Below are positions 35,534-43,755 of a stretch of 64,000 bases of DNA, piece by piece (the stretch's first letter is position 1; each line of letters opens with the position of its first letter). The notes beneath the pieces are model-generated. The model was not told where the DNA came from and ran no database searches. It saw only the letters and a list, made by a program, of their open reading frames with translations. The DNA is from Paraburkholderia silviterrae (GTDB taxonomy: Bacteria > Pseudomonadota > Gammaproteobacteria > Burkholderiales > Burkholderiaceae): positions 1 to 64,000 of the forward strand of contig NZ_SMRP01000017.1 in the NCBI RefSeq assembly GCF_004353915.1, read 5' to 3'. A program made the position numbers and the translations under genes.

Positions 35534-36160
35534 ATGGAAAGGCAAAATGGTCGGGCCGGAAACCGTGTGCCGTGGAACAAGGGCAAGCTCACTGGCCAGA
35601 AGCCGCCGTTGAAGCTTCCAGAAATCTGGGCTATTCGGACCAGGCTACAGATGTCTTCGAACGTTCGCGAGCTGGCTATGTTCAATCTCGCGATTGATAG
35701 CAAACTTCGGGCATGCGATCTGACGAGGCTGCCGATGCAAGATATCTGCCAGGGCTCGCACGTCGGAACTCGGGCAATGGTCATGCAGCAGAAAACACAA
35801 CGACCCGTTCAGTTCGAGATCACGGAGCAAACTCGTCAAAGCATCGAAGTCTGGATCAAGACCCGGGATTTGAAGTCCGCTGACTATCTGTTTCCGAGTC
35901 GACTCCACGCTTCACCGCACATCTCTACGCGACAATACGCTCGGATGGTCCACCGATGGATCGCCTCCATTGGACTTGACGATACTGCGTACGGCACGCA
36001 CACGATGCGCCGCACAAAGGCTTCGTTGATCTACCTGCGGACGAAGAACCTGCGGGCGGTACAGCTGTTGCTCGGACACACGAAGCTGGAAAGCACGGTT
36101 CGCTACCTCGGCATTGAAGTCGACGATGCCCTCGAGATGGCGGAACAGACCGAAGTATGA
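35534..36160 (+). CDS. Orphan short tyrosine recombinase
   Basis: 208 residues, comparable in length with FimB/FimE and lacking the N-terminal SAM-like core-binding domain of phage integrases. The catalytic set is complete: Arg59 (SKLRACDL), Lys87 (QQKTQRP), His156 and Arg159 (THTMRRT), His182 (LLGHTKLES) and Tyr191 (RYLG). AAGGAG before the ATG at 35534 decides the start. It has no phage neighbours, and the next gene is unrelated. It belongs to a family of orphan integrase-like proteins that I have seen in Proteobacteria; its target site is unknown. Confidence 0.88.
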   Translation: MERQNGRAGNRVPWNKGKLTGQKPPLKLPEIWAIRTRLQMSSNVRELAMFNLAIDSKLRACDLTRLPMQDICQGSHVGTRAMVMQQKTQRPVQFEITEQTRQSIEVWIKTRDLKSADYLFPSRLHASPHISTRQYARMVHRWIASIGLDDTAYGTHTMRRTKASLIYLRTKNLRAVQLLLGHTKLESTVRYLGIEVDDALEMAEQTEV

Positions 36161-36319
36161 CGACGTGAAGGCCGGCGAGCGGTCGCTTGCCGGCCAGTTT
36201 GAGTCATTCGACAGAGCCGTCAAGATCGCCAACAATCCTTCGGCCAGAACCTGATAACGAGTGGCTCAAATTCCGCCCAATCTCCCGCTAGCTGGCCAAT
36301 AAAGTCCCCATCGACTCGG

Positions 36320-36790
36320 TTACTCATCCGCTGAGAATTTGATGCTCACAGCTCCAGAAGCATCTCGCTTGCGAAGGCGAACTGTTTGCTCGGTCATGGC
36401 GGTACGATTAATTGAGATGCGAACCTTAAGAGTGCGATCTCCGTCCCATGTAATTTCTGGCGACGGACTATGGTCGGCGAACGAATCGCATTCGCTTCCT
36501 GAGTACACCTCGTACGATTGCGTATCGTGCACATCGACTAAATTGGTCCCAACGGGCACGACGAGAATGGCTTGGCGGCAATATGGTGAAAGGCCTCCGC
36601 CACCCGCCCACGTTTGAATGACCGCGCGATACTCATCATTTGGCGATCGTACCTCGCGAACATCCGGCACCTCTGCGACTCCTGTATTGCGAAAAGCAAT
36701 ATGTACCAGCCAAGAGGCGACCTGGAATGCGCCGATAAGCACGAGTACAACGACGCACGCGCGTTTTAATAGAGCTAGTGGTCGCGTCAT
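36320..36790 (-). CDS. Hypothetical membrane-anchored protein
   Basis: 156 residues. An N-terminal hydrophobic helix (ACVVVLVLIGAFQVASWLVHIAF) anchors it in the inner membrane with the rest periplasmic. The soluble part has SPNDEYRAVIQTWAGGG, typical of small proteins of the type that begin with S-P-x-x-x-Y, a CRQAILVVPVG strand with a cysteine that may pair with the one in SECDSF, and ends in beta-rich sequence. No ribosome site is obvious. The function is unknown. Confidence 0.7.
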   Translation of the reverse strand: MTRPLALLKRACVVVLVLIGAFQVASWLVHIAFRNTGVAEVPDVREVRSPNDEYRAVIQTWAGGGGLSPYCRQAILVVPVGTNLVDVHDTQSYEVYSGSECDSFADHSPSPEITWDGDRTLKVRISINRTAMTEQTVRLRKRDASGAVSIKFSADE

Positions 36791-37035
36791 AAGATGGCAA
36801 TTCGTTCTGGTTTTGGGAACAGAATCGATCGTACCCCAACAGTTCTTGCAGTCAAATCAGGAATGTTCGATGTGCCACGCTGACTGGTACGATTCGGTGA
36901 ACGGCAGTTTCGTGCCTGTGCCAATGTCTCTTGTGGGTCGTGAAGACTCATTCGACGGCGGTGAGAGCTGCTGACATCTCACCACTGCGCTGGTGTGTGC
37001 GTTGATGTGCGCCCCATGGCTGTTCGTTGGATTGA

Positions 37036-38070
37036 CTACTTGTCCCGCTCATCGCGCAACCTCAGTCGCGCCGCTTCGATGGATTGGTGCAGCTTGGCCT
37101 CGAGCGTCTCACGCGGAGGCAGCACGGTCAGATACTCCGCGACATGGATGCCGCTTTTGCCCAGCTCCAGCAATTCGATCTGCTCCTGCTTCTTTCCGGC
37201 GCACAGGATGATACCGATAGGCGGTTGCTCGTCCGGCTCCTGCTCATGCCTGGCCAACCAGCGCAGATAGAGCTCCATCTGGCTCTTGTACTCGGCCTTG
37301 AACGCGCCGAGCTTCAGTTCGATTGCGACGAGGCGTCTCAGCTTCCGGTTATAGAACAGCAGGTCCAGATAAAAGTCGTCATCATCGATCAGCAGGCGCT
37401 TCTGCCGGGCCACGAAGGTGAAGCCCGCGCCCAGTTCGAGCAGGAACTGCTCCATTTCCCGAAGGATCGCGTCTTCGAGGTCCCGTTCGAGATAGCGGTC
37501 GTTCAACCCGAGGAAATCGAGGAGGTAGGGGTCCTTGAGCACGAGGTCGGGCGTCACCTGCTGCGCATCCCTTAATTGCGAAAGCTCCTGCTGGATCACT
37601 TCCGCAGGTTTGCGCGAGAGCGCACTGCGTTCAAACAGCATCGAGTGGATTCGCTCCTGGAGCTGACGCGACGACCAGCGTTCAAGCCGGCAGAGTTCAA
37701 TGTAGAAGTCGCGCTTGAGTGAGTCGTCGATGTACATCAGCGTCTTCAACTGCGTCCAACTCAATTCTCTCCGCGCTGCGGAGAAAATTGCCTCGTCAGG
37801 AAAAATCTCTGCCGCCCGAAGGCAATGACGCAACTGTTGGGCACTCCAGCCGCGCCCGTATTCGGCTGTCAGCCTGCCGGCCAGCGTCGAAATAACCTGC
37901 TGTCCATAACCCGCCCGCTCTCCGCCCAGCACGTCATCCCGGATACGGCGGCCAATTTTCCAGTACAGCTGGGACAGTTCTGCGTTCACCGCAGCGGCCG
38001 CGCGCGCCCGTGCGCCGGCGATCAGCGAACTGACGTCCTCAAACAGCGAATTGGGGAGCAACTGTGTCAT
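37036..38070 (-). CDS. YhcG/DUF1016-family PD-(D/E)XK nuclease-like protein
   Basis: 344 residues. The N-terminal DUF1016 helical domain (QLYWKIGRRIRDDVL, YGQQVISTLAGRLTAEYGRGWS, RELSWTQLKTLMYIDD) is followed by a restriction-like C-terminal domain: Asp236 in YLDLLFYNRKL and Glu251-x-Lys253 in AIELKLGAF form the PD-(D/E)XK core. Family members are proposed nucleases of mobile elements and defence regions; the exact role is unknown. A near-palindrome within the reading frame (37764-37788, coding the FSAARR segment) also occurs 88 bases upstream of the start (38158-38182). The gene is alone on its strand. Confidence 0.88.
   Translation of the reverse strand: MTQLLPNSLFEDVSSLIAGARARAAAAVNAELSQLYWKIGRRIRDDVLGGERAGYGQQVISTLAGRLTAEYGRGWSAQQLRHCLRAAEIFPDEAIFSAARRELSWTQLKTLMYIDDSLKRDFYIELCRLERWSSRQLQERIHSMLFERSALSRKPAEVIQQELSQLRDAQQVTPDLVLKDPYLLDFLGLNDRYLERDLEDAILREMEQFLLELGAGFTFVARQKRLLIDDDDFYLDLLFYNRKLRRLVAIELKLGAFKAEYKSQMELYLRWLARHEQEPDEQPPIGIILCAGKKQEQIELLELGKSGIHVAEYLTVLPPRETLEAKLHQSIEAARLRLRDERDK
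37764..37788. repeat. Palindromic element inside the yhcG-like gene
   Basis: ATTCTCTCCGC-GC-TGCGGAGAAAAT, an imperfect palindrome in the coding sequence, matching the upstream copy at 38158-38182 except at three positions. It is read as part of the FSAARREL segment. Confidence 0.6.
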
Positions 38071-38157
38071 GGGTGGAGCCCGGTGTATCGGTCGGCACAA
38101 ACGGGCACGTTACCGCAAACCTGGTCCATCCGGAACTCCCCGCCCGGGCGAGGCCAG

Positions 38158-38182
38158 ATTCTCTCCGCAGTGCGGAGAGAAT
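38158..38182. repeat. Perfect palindrome upstream of the yhcG-like gene
   Basis: ATTCTCTCCGCA, a single G, and TGCGGAGAGAAT: exact 12-bp arms. It lies 88 bases upstream of the yhcG-like start codon. A second copy is inside that gene. It may be an operator, or a copy of a small palindromic repeat. Confidence 0.65.
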
Positions 38183-38605
38183 TTGCCTCCGCCCCCGGCA
38201 GCGACGTTCTTCGCAACGCATTGCGCCATCAACAGTCGCCCCGTCAATCGCCTCAGCAGCCAGCGCGGGCGGTCACGGATCAATTTTCCGGCTGATACAG
38301 AAACCGCATATCTGATAACCCGGATAATCACGGCGGGACGGGCGAACAAGGCCGCCCCGTACAACAGCAACCGTCACAGCGTAGTCCAAACAGGCAAATA
38401 TGCGTAGTCTGACTACTTTTGACATATCCTCCCGACTGTAAGAAGTCCGTCCCGGCCGGCCTGGCAAACCTCGCACCGACGGGATACGGGCACGCAGCGA
38501 ACCCGCAACCCGGGCGCTTGCCCCGGAGTGCCACGTGCGCGGCCACCCCGACGCGGCCGGCATGCGCGCCGGCAGCCAGCGCTCTTCGTGAGAGAACGCG
38601 ACGGC

Positions 38606-38650
38606 GCACGCCCTGCACGCCCTGCACGCCCTGCACGCCCTGCACGCCGG
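38606..38650. repeat. Tandem repeat of a 9-bp unit
   Basis: Four perfect copies of GCACGCCCT followed by a partial fifth (GCACGCCGG). The unit length is a multiple of three, so frames remain open, giving spurious VQG- or CTP-rich ORFs. It is a simple-sequence array prone to slippage. Confidence 0.85.
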
Positions 38651-38821
38651 CATTATGGTCGGGTCGTCTCATCAGGTGTTGACTGCGCTCGGGTTCAGCA
38701 TGAGGAACTTCGTCCGCGCACGGTCGGCGAAGGGTGCGGCGCCGGCGCGCGGTATCGGTAGGTGCCGAAATGGCGGTCGTTGCACTCGTGCTAGGATTTC
38801 CCCGACAAGGGAGGAAAAGCG

Positions 38822-39139
38822 ATGGCAGTGCACGCTATAACGGCGGTTCGGATGGACGGGAATTCGCAAAGGGTCACACACGTGCTTTGGGGGCAGGTGT
38901 CAGTGAGCGGGGAGCAATTTGAGGTCGCGCCGCACGCATCGCCTGTCATCGAAGTGGTAAAGGCGCTGGCCAGGGGCGACACCGTCGTAACAGTCTTTCC
39001 GCTGGATGGACAGCGCGTCGCTGGTCCAGAGGTCCGACGCGTCGTCGACGAGGCCGGACGCGAAGGCATCGAAATGGTGGTCGCTGATTCCGATGCGGGC
39101 CGAGCGCTCGCGGACCTGCCACGGCTTGATCACGAATAG
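38822..39139 (+). CDS. Hypothetical protein
   Basis: A 105-residue soluble acidic protein, family not recognised. A good ribosome site, GGGAGG with seven bases to the ATG, supports it. The sequence MAVHAITAVRMDGNSQRVTH opens with beta-like strands, and the second half (VRRVVDEAGREGIEMVVADSD) is alpha/beta. There is no signal peptide. It may be a small phage- or element-derived protein, as it borders the gene-poor region, but I see no direct evidence for that. Confidence 0.6.
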   Translation: MAVHAITAVRMDGNSQRVTHVLWGQVSVSGEQFEVAPHASPVIEVVKALARGDTVVTVFPLDGQRVAGPEVRRVVDEAGREGIEMVVADSDAGRALADLPRLDHE

Positions 39140-39356
39140 AGCGCTCATCGGGTCGGCTCTATCGGGCGGAGTTTGACCACCCGCACCGACGAACTGACGC
39201 CGAGAAGTTTCAACAGGCTCGCGCGCGTCGGCATCGTCTGAACACGCGGGGGCTTGTCCTGCGTTCCCCCGTGAGGCAGTGAGCGCCTGGGCGGCGACGG
39301 TCCTCCTCGAACTGTTGCGCCGGCGCGGGGCGATGATCCTCGACAGCCGACGGAGT

Positions 39357-40280
39357 TCAGGCTGCTGCCGCCTGATGCGTCGCGTCGTGCTGATCGCCAC
39401 CCAAGATATCGACTAGATTGGCCAACATCCGCCCCAATTCACCCGTCATCAGCGTGACATCTGACTCGAAGCGTTCGTCGTCGTTTTGCGCGGTGGGATC
39501 CGCCGCCTCCTTGATCACGTCGAGCGGTGTGACACGCTTGATCGTCAGCGACGGCGTCAGTACGAAGGAGACCCGGTCGTCCCAGGTCATCGCGAGGCGC
39601 ATGCATTGTTTGCTGGCTTCGATGTGCCGGCGCATGTCGTTCGCTTCGAGCGCGTGGCCGACGTATCGCACCGTGGCGCCGCCTTCGCCGCTCGAGCGCA
39701 ACTCGGCGTCCTGGTCCACGGTGAAGCCACCCGGAGCCTCGCCGGACATCAGCCAATCCGTCATCGCGGCGACCGGCGAAAGCGCCACGCGAACGCCAGC
39801 GAGCGGCAACTGATCGATCGATTTCACGAGCAGGCCGCGAACGTCGTCGGCAAGAGCCTGCGCAGCCGCATCGATGACAAGCCAGCCATTCGCCGTATCG
39901 ATCCAAACGCGGGTATCGCGCCGAATGGTGAACGCGCGCGGCAGCAGTTCATCGGTAACCTGCTCCTTGAGTTCACGCAGCTGTTTTCGCCCCAGCTTGA
40001 AGCCCTGCTGCTCCTCGACCTCAAGCGCCCGGGCCTTGGTCACCTGATTGACGACCGACGCCGGAAGCAGCCTCTTTTCGGCACGAAACACGAGAAGCAT
40101 CTGCCGGTTGGTCGAATACACGAGCGAGCCGTCGTCGCGCGGCGATGCCCATCCGAAGCTCTGCATCTCGACGCTGTTGCCCGGCTGAAACCTGTGGGGC
40201 GTCAGCCATTTTTCCATCTGATCGGGGGTAACGGCCCAAGGTGCCGGAAGACGATGAAGCTGAAGATTTTTGAACCACAT
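39357..40280 (-). CDS. rdgC: Recombination-associated protein RdgC
   Basis: 307 residues. The start MWFKNLQLHRLPAPW and blocks SFGWASPRDDGSLVYSTN, LRELKEQVTDELLPRAF, WIDTANGWLVIDAA and FVLTPSLTIKRVTPLDV identify RdgC. The protein forms a ring around double-stranded DNA and limits RecA access at replication forks and during recombination. The family length is about 300, matching the ATG at 40280; the frame is open further upstream, but that extension is Arg-rich and unsupported. It appears monocistronic. Confidence 0.95.
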   Translation of the reverse strand: MWFKNLQLHRLPAPWAVTPDQMEKWLTPHRFQPGNSVEMQSFGWASPRDDGSLVYSTNRQMLLVFRAEKRLLPASVVNQVTKARALEVEEQQGFKLGRKQLRELKEQVTDELLPRAFTIRRDTRVWIDTANGWLVIDAAAQALADDVRGLLVKSIDQLPLAGVRVALSPVAAMTDWLMSGEAPGGFTVDQDAELRSSGEGGATVRYVGHALEANDMRRHIEASKQCMRLAMTWDDRVSFVLTPSLTIKRVTPLDVIKEAADPTAQNDDERFESDVTLMTGELGRMLANLVDILGGDQHDATHQAAAA

Positions 40281-40495
40281 GGGAGTACGGGCAAAGCGCA
40301 CCATTCTAGATGACGGCGACACTTCCCGGCCAGGAACGGACCTTCGACATCGGGGCCAAGATCGTCGACAATCCTGCCATCGACGGCAGCGCAACGGCGT
40401 TTAAGCTATCTCCTGCAATCTCTTCGCGCTGAGGACAGCGGGGTCGAGATTAGCGTTTCGAACGATGATATCCAATGATTGTTTCGGGAGCAGCG

Positions 40496-41047
40496 ATGAA
40501 GGCGACAAGATCGACAGGTCGGCATGTAGGTTTTCTGTTCGTATTGGCTTTCGCTGTGATTGCGATTTGCAGTGCCGCAACAAGTAAAATATACGAGGTG
40601 TTTCTTCCAATAGATGCAAGTAGGTCCGGGTCATCGGTAAGTACAGACGTCCAAGTAACCGAGGGGCGTCTCTATATTTTTTACCTCATATTTCACTACA
40701 AAAACGAGGAACAGCGAAAGCGCCTCGCGGTATTGGTGGGGGATGGTGGTCGATTGGCTACTGGCGAGTATGCACATCCTGGGATAGTACAGTCTGTCCA
40801 TTTGACACTGACGACCACCGCAGAAAGCGCGTCGATTGATGTCGACAGAAACGTTCAGGGTATTGCTGCGCACGAGCTAGGCGCTAACCTTAGCGGAGCA
40901 TATGATCGCAAGATCTATGCTGGGGTTTTGCGGCCGGGGCTTTACCACATGAAAATCACGATCCTTCAGGGGAAGCGGGAGTTCGAAGATTTTGAATCTG
41001 CCATTTCCGTTGGCGTTCAACCATTTACGCGTATGCCCTCCAATTAG
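40496..41047 (+). CDS. Hypothetical secreted protein (possibly DUF5625-type)
   Basis: 183 residues. GGGAG eight bases upstream favours the ATG at 40496. A signal peptide or membrane anchor (VGFLFVLAFAVIAICSAATS) leads to a beta-rich domain with YEVFLPIDASRSG, GRLYIFYLIFHYKNEEQR, HLTLTTTAESASIDVDRNV and RPGLYHMKITIL. The overall pattern recalls DUF5625 proteins, but I hold this only tentatively. It is probably periplasmic. The base composition is lower in GC than its neighbours, which suggests acquisition. Confidence 0.65.
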   Translation: MKATRSTGRHVGFLFVLAFAVIAICSAATSKIYEVFLPIDASRSGSSVSTDVQVTEGRLYIFYLIFHYKNEEQRKRLAVLVGDGGRLATGEYAHPGIVQSVHLTLTTTAESASIDVDRNVQGIAAHELGANLSGAYDRKIYAGVLRPGLYHMKITILQGKREFEDFESAISVGVQPFTRMPSN

Positions 41048-41290
41048 GAGTTGGCTATGAAATCGTATGTGCGACTCAACAGAATCGTGCGCACCCGCTC
41101 GCCAAGGCACAAGCTGACCGTACGATAACTGAACGGCCGCTTTGTGCAAATTCGAATGACGGCAACGGGTCGGCATGCGACCTCTGCAATCAGGTGCATG
41201 CGGCCAGACGTCGCCAGCTTGGGAAAAGGCATAATGTCTGGGCAGGGACAATCGCGATGTCGACTGGGCGTGCCCTGCCGGGAGGCATGT

Positions 41291-41731
41291 ATGCTCGGTA
41301 CTGCGGAATTCGTCGCTACGCTGACTTGCGCGGTTTTTGCTGGCGCTGCAATCTACATCAGTCTTGTCGAGCATCCTGCCCGGATGCAATGCGACACCAG
41401 GACGGCTGCGACGGTTTGGGCGCCAAGCTACGCCCGCGCGACGATGATGCAGGCGCCACTCGCCGTTCTAAGCTGCAGCGCCGGCATTGTGGCGTGGTCG
41501 CTCGGCGCAGGAATAATCTGGCTGATCGGCGCTCTGCTGATAGGCAGTGTCGTGCCCTTCACATTGATCGTCATCAGGCCCACCAACGCGCAACTATTAA
41601 TGCAAGGGCGTGATCTCACGTCGGCTGAAACGCGGACGTTACTTGAGAAGTGGGGCCGACTCCACGCAGTTCGCAGCGTGCTGAGCCTTGCTGCATCTCT
41701 GCTCTTTCTAGCGACCATTTTGAAAGTCTGA
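41291..41731 (+). CDS. DUF1772-family membrane protein
   Basis: 146 residues with four hydrophobic helices: FVATLTCAVFAGAAIYISLVEH, APLAVLSCSAGIVAWSLGAGI, WLIGALLIGSVVPFTLIVI and LSLAASLLFLATILKV. The motif IYISLVEHPAR and the NAQLL..WGRLHAVRS block are the DUF1772 signature. The family has no established biochemical role and is often found beside redox genes. GGAGG upstream supports the ATG at 41291; the longer frame is unsupported. Confidence 0.85.
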   Translation: MLGTAEFVATLTCAVFAGAAIYISLVEHPARMQCDTRTAATVWAPSYARATMMQAPLAVLSCSAGIVAWSLGAGIIWLIGALLIGSVVPFTLIVIRPTNAQLLMQGRDLTSAETRTLLEKWGRLHAVRSVLSLAASLLFLATILKV

Positions 41732-41946
41732 TACCGAACATGCGAATGCCTGGCGGGCAACGGACGCCGCAAACTGGCCCATGAAGGGTCGTTCGTCGGC
41801 ACCATCCTCCGGACACTCAGCCGGCAGCTGCTCCGCACTAGACAGCGGACAGCAGAGATCGAACGCAATCGCCTTGATGTGCTCCAAATCAGCTCCCTTA
41901 AAGCACATCAACACAACACCGGTATGCTATCGCTGCCGCCGTCGTG

Positions 41947-42612
41947 TCAGCCGTTCGCCCGTTCCTTGAGCCGCTTCCTGTGAGCCGCCACCTTCGCGCG
42001 GTTCCCGCAGATCGCCATGCTGCACCACCGGCGCGCGTGGCCCCGTGTGTGATCGGCAAACATCAACGTGCACCGCGGACCTTCGCACGCCTTCACGTGC
42101 GTGAAATCTTCTTCACACACGAGTTTCGCCAACACCTCGGCTATGGGCATCAGTAACGATTCCGGTGATAGCCAGCGTCGATTCTCACGAAATTCAAACG
42201 TCGTCACGCCGTTCGTGACATCAGCGACGACTTCGCCATTTCGTTCGTCCCGCTCGAGCAGTTGATTCAGTGGCTTCAACTCACGCACATCCCTGGCGAC
42301 TAACGGCCGCCCCTTTCGTTTGTGGACGAATCCCCTGAACCATTCCCGCAGCGCGCGCGCCTGCGCCGCAACGGCATCGAGTTGGGCTGGCGTGGACCGC
42401 GTCCGTATCGCCGCAAGCGCGGCGCGAGGCACCAGCCCTGCCTGTTCCAACCAGGCCAGCAAGCCTTCCCCGTCGCCGATCCAGTCGACTTCCTCATCTT
42501 CCGGCGTTGCAACTGAGTTCAGGAAATCGAGGCCCGGGGCATCGGCCACGAATATCGCAGGAATCTGACGGTAGTCCATCTCTCGTGGCAAATGTGAAGT
42601 AACGACGCCCAC
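41947..42612 (-). CDS. CGNR zinc-finger / ABATE-domain regulator
   Basis: About 221 residues. The N-terminal ABATE domain begins PAIFVADAPGLDFLNSV and runs to about residue 165 with RALREWFRGFVHKRKGRPL. The C-terminal treble-clef finger reads CEGPRCTLMF and RRWCSMAICGNRAKVAAHRKR, which contains the four Cys and the CGNR signature. Such proteins are putative transcriptional regulators, mostly uncharacterised. The first start is GTG at 42612; an ATG at 42579 is an alternative. It is divergent from an MDR reductase gene with inverted repeats between them. Confidence 0.9.
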   Translation of the reverse strand: MGVVTSHLPREMDYRQIPAIFVADAPGLDFLNSVATPEDEEVDWIGDGEGLLAWLEQAGLVPRAALAAIRTRSTPAQLDAVAAQARALREWFRGFVHKRKGRPLVARDVRELKPLNQLLERDERNGEVVADVTNGVTTFEFRENRRWLSPESLLMPIAEVLAKLVCEEDFTHVKACEGPRCTLMFADHTRGHARRWCSMAICGNRAKVAAHRKRLKERANG

Positions 42613-42613
42613 A

Positions 42614-42688
42614 TCGTAACCACTAAAAATGCGATTGACAAGTTACATGCGTCATGAGTAACCTTATGAACGTAATTTTAGAGGTTAC
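42614..42688. promoter_or_regulatory. Inverted-repeat operator candidate in the CGNR/MDR divergent region
   Basis: CGTAACCACTAAAA (42614-42627) and TTTTAGAGGTTACG (42675-42688) are inverted copies with one mismatch. Between them a second pair occurs: GTTAC at 42641-42645 and GTAAC near 42657-42661. All half-sites share GTTAC/GTAAC, the expected look of a multi-site operator. The adjacent CGNR protein is the natural candidate to bind it. Confidence 0.5.
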
Positions 42689-42783
42689 GTGGTGTACCGC
42701 AGGTGTACGACCATCGGCATTCGCTGACTTGGAGCGCCACATCAGCATCAACAGCAGTGCCATCAAACATCAGGAGAATAGCC

Positions 42784-43755
42784 ATGCGTGCAATCGTGCT
42801 CGAGAAATTCGGCGGCCTCGATAGCCTCGTCTATACGGAGCTGCCGGAACCCGAGCCACTGGAAGGTCATGTGGTCATCGAAATCAAGGCGTTTGGCCTT
42901 AACCATGCCGAGCTGCATATGCGGCGCGGCGAGTGGGCCGAAGCTGCCAAGGTCAGCGGCATCGAATGCGTGGGCGTGGTGAAGTCGTGTCCTGGCGGCG
43001 AATTTTTTGTCGGCGCGAAAGTCGCTGCGTTGATGGGTGGCCTCGGGCGGACCATCAACGGCAGCTATGCCCAATACACGCGCGCGCCTGTGGCGAACGT
43101 GGCGCTGATCGAGTCCGACCTGCCGTGGGCGGAGCTCGCGGCGATTCCGGAAACTTATGCAACCGCGTGGACGTGCCTGTTCCGCAATCTCAAGATCGAA
43201 AAAGGGCAAACGTTGGTCATCCGCGGCGCAACGTCGTCGTTTGGACAGGCGGCAGTCAAGCTCGCTGTGAACACCGGCGCAAAGGTCATCGCGACAACAC
43301 GCAGTCCGGCTCGCTTTACGATGCTTGAAGGTCTCGGCGCCTCGCGCGCCGAGATCGAAGGCCCCGATCTGTCGAAGCGCATCGCCGAAGCAAAGCGCAT
43401 CGATGCGGTGCTCGACCTCGTCGGCAACAGCACGGTTCTTGACTCGCTTGCCATGTTGCGGCGCGGCGGTCGGGCGTGTCTTGCGGGCTGGCTCGGCGGC
43501 CTTGCTCCGATAGCCGATTTCAACCCGCTGGCGCAAATGCCGAGCGGCGTTGACCTGACGTTCTTCGCCAGCTTCGTGTTTGGCACGCCCGGTTTTCCGC
43601 TTTCCGACGTACCGCTTCAACAGATCGCCGAAGACGTTGCCGCCGGCCGTCTCGAGGCAAAGCCGTCCCGTGTCTTCCGTTTCGATGAAATCCGCGAAGC
43701 GCATCGCGTGATGGAAGCCAACGAAGCTGGCGGAAAGATGGTTGTTGTCCTTTGA
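42784..43755 (+). CDS. MDR-family alcohol dehydrogenase/quinone oxidoreductase
   Basis: 323 residues. MRAIVLEKFGGLDSLVYTEL, FGLNHAELHMRRGEW and IECVGVV make up the GroES-like catalytic domain. LVIRGATSSFGQAAVKLAVNTG is the cofactor-binding segment of the zinc-independent quinone-oxidoreductase branch, with a TRSPAR arginine that favours NADPH. The ATG at 42784 has GGAG upstream (CAGGAGAATAGCC). It is divergent from the CGNR regulator, which likely controls it. The expected substrates are quinones or alpha,beta-unsaturated carbonyls. Confidence 0.9.
   Translation: MRAIVLEKFGGLDSLVYTELPEPEPLEGHVVIEIKAFGLNHAELHMRRGEWAEAAKVSGIECVGVVKSCPGGEFFVGAKVAALMGGLGRTINGSYAQYTRAPVANVALIESDLPWAELAAIPETYATAWTCLFRNLKIEKGQTLVIRGATSSFGQAAVKLAVNTGAKVIATTRSPARFTMLEGLGASRAEIEGPDLSKRIAEAKRIDAVLDLVGNSTVLDSLAMLRRGGRACLAGWLGGLAPIADFNPLAQMPSGVDLTFFASFVFGTPGFPLSDVPLQQIAEDVAAGRLEAKPSRVFRFDEIREAHRVMEANEAGGKMVVVL

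Larger units (their letters stand above)
38071..38821. other. Gene-poor region with palindrome and tandem repeat
   Basis: About 750 bases without a supportable gene, between the yhcG-like gene and a short hypothetical gene. It contains a 25-bp palindrome (38158-38182) and a 9-bp tandem repeat (38606-38650). Several open frames cross it on both strands, driven by high GC content and the repeat, and none has a convincing ribosome site. Confidence 0.45.

Noticed and set aside
31888..36160. A composite transposon bounded by the IS630-type gene and the tyrosine recombinase
   Set aside because: No terminal inverted repeats, target-site duplications or attachment sites were found, and the two proteins belong to unrelated mechanisms.
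38606..38650. Possible CRISPR array
   Set aside because: The unit is 9 bp with no spacers; a simple tandem repeat.
38273..38680. Minus-strand frames with VQG or CRA repeats
   Set aside because: Their repeat character comes only from the 9-bp tandem DNA repeat; there is no start signal or domain.
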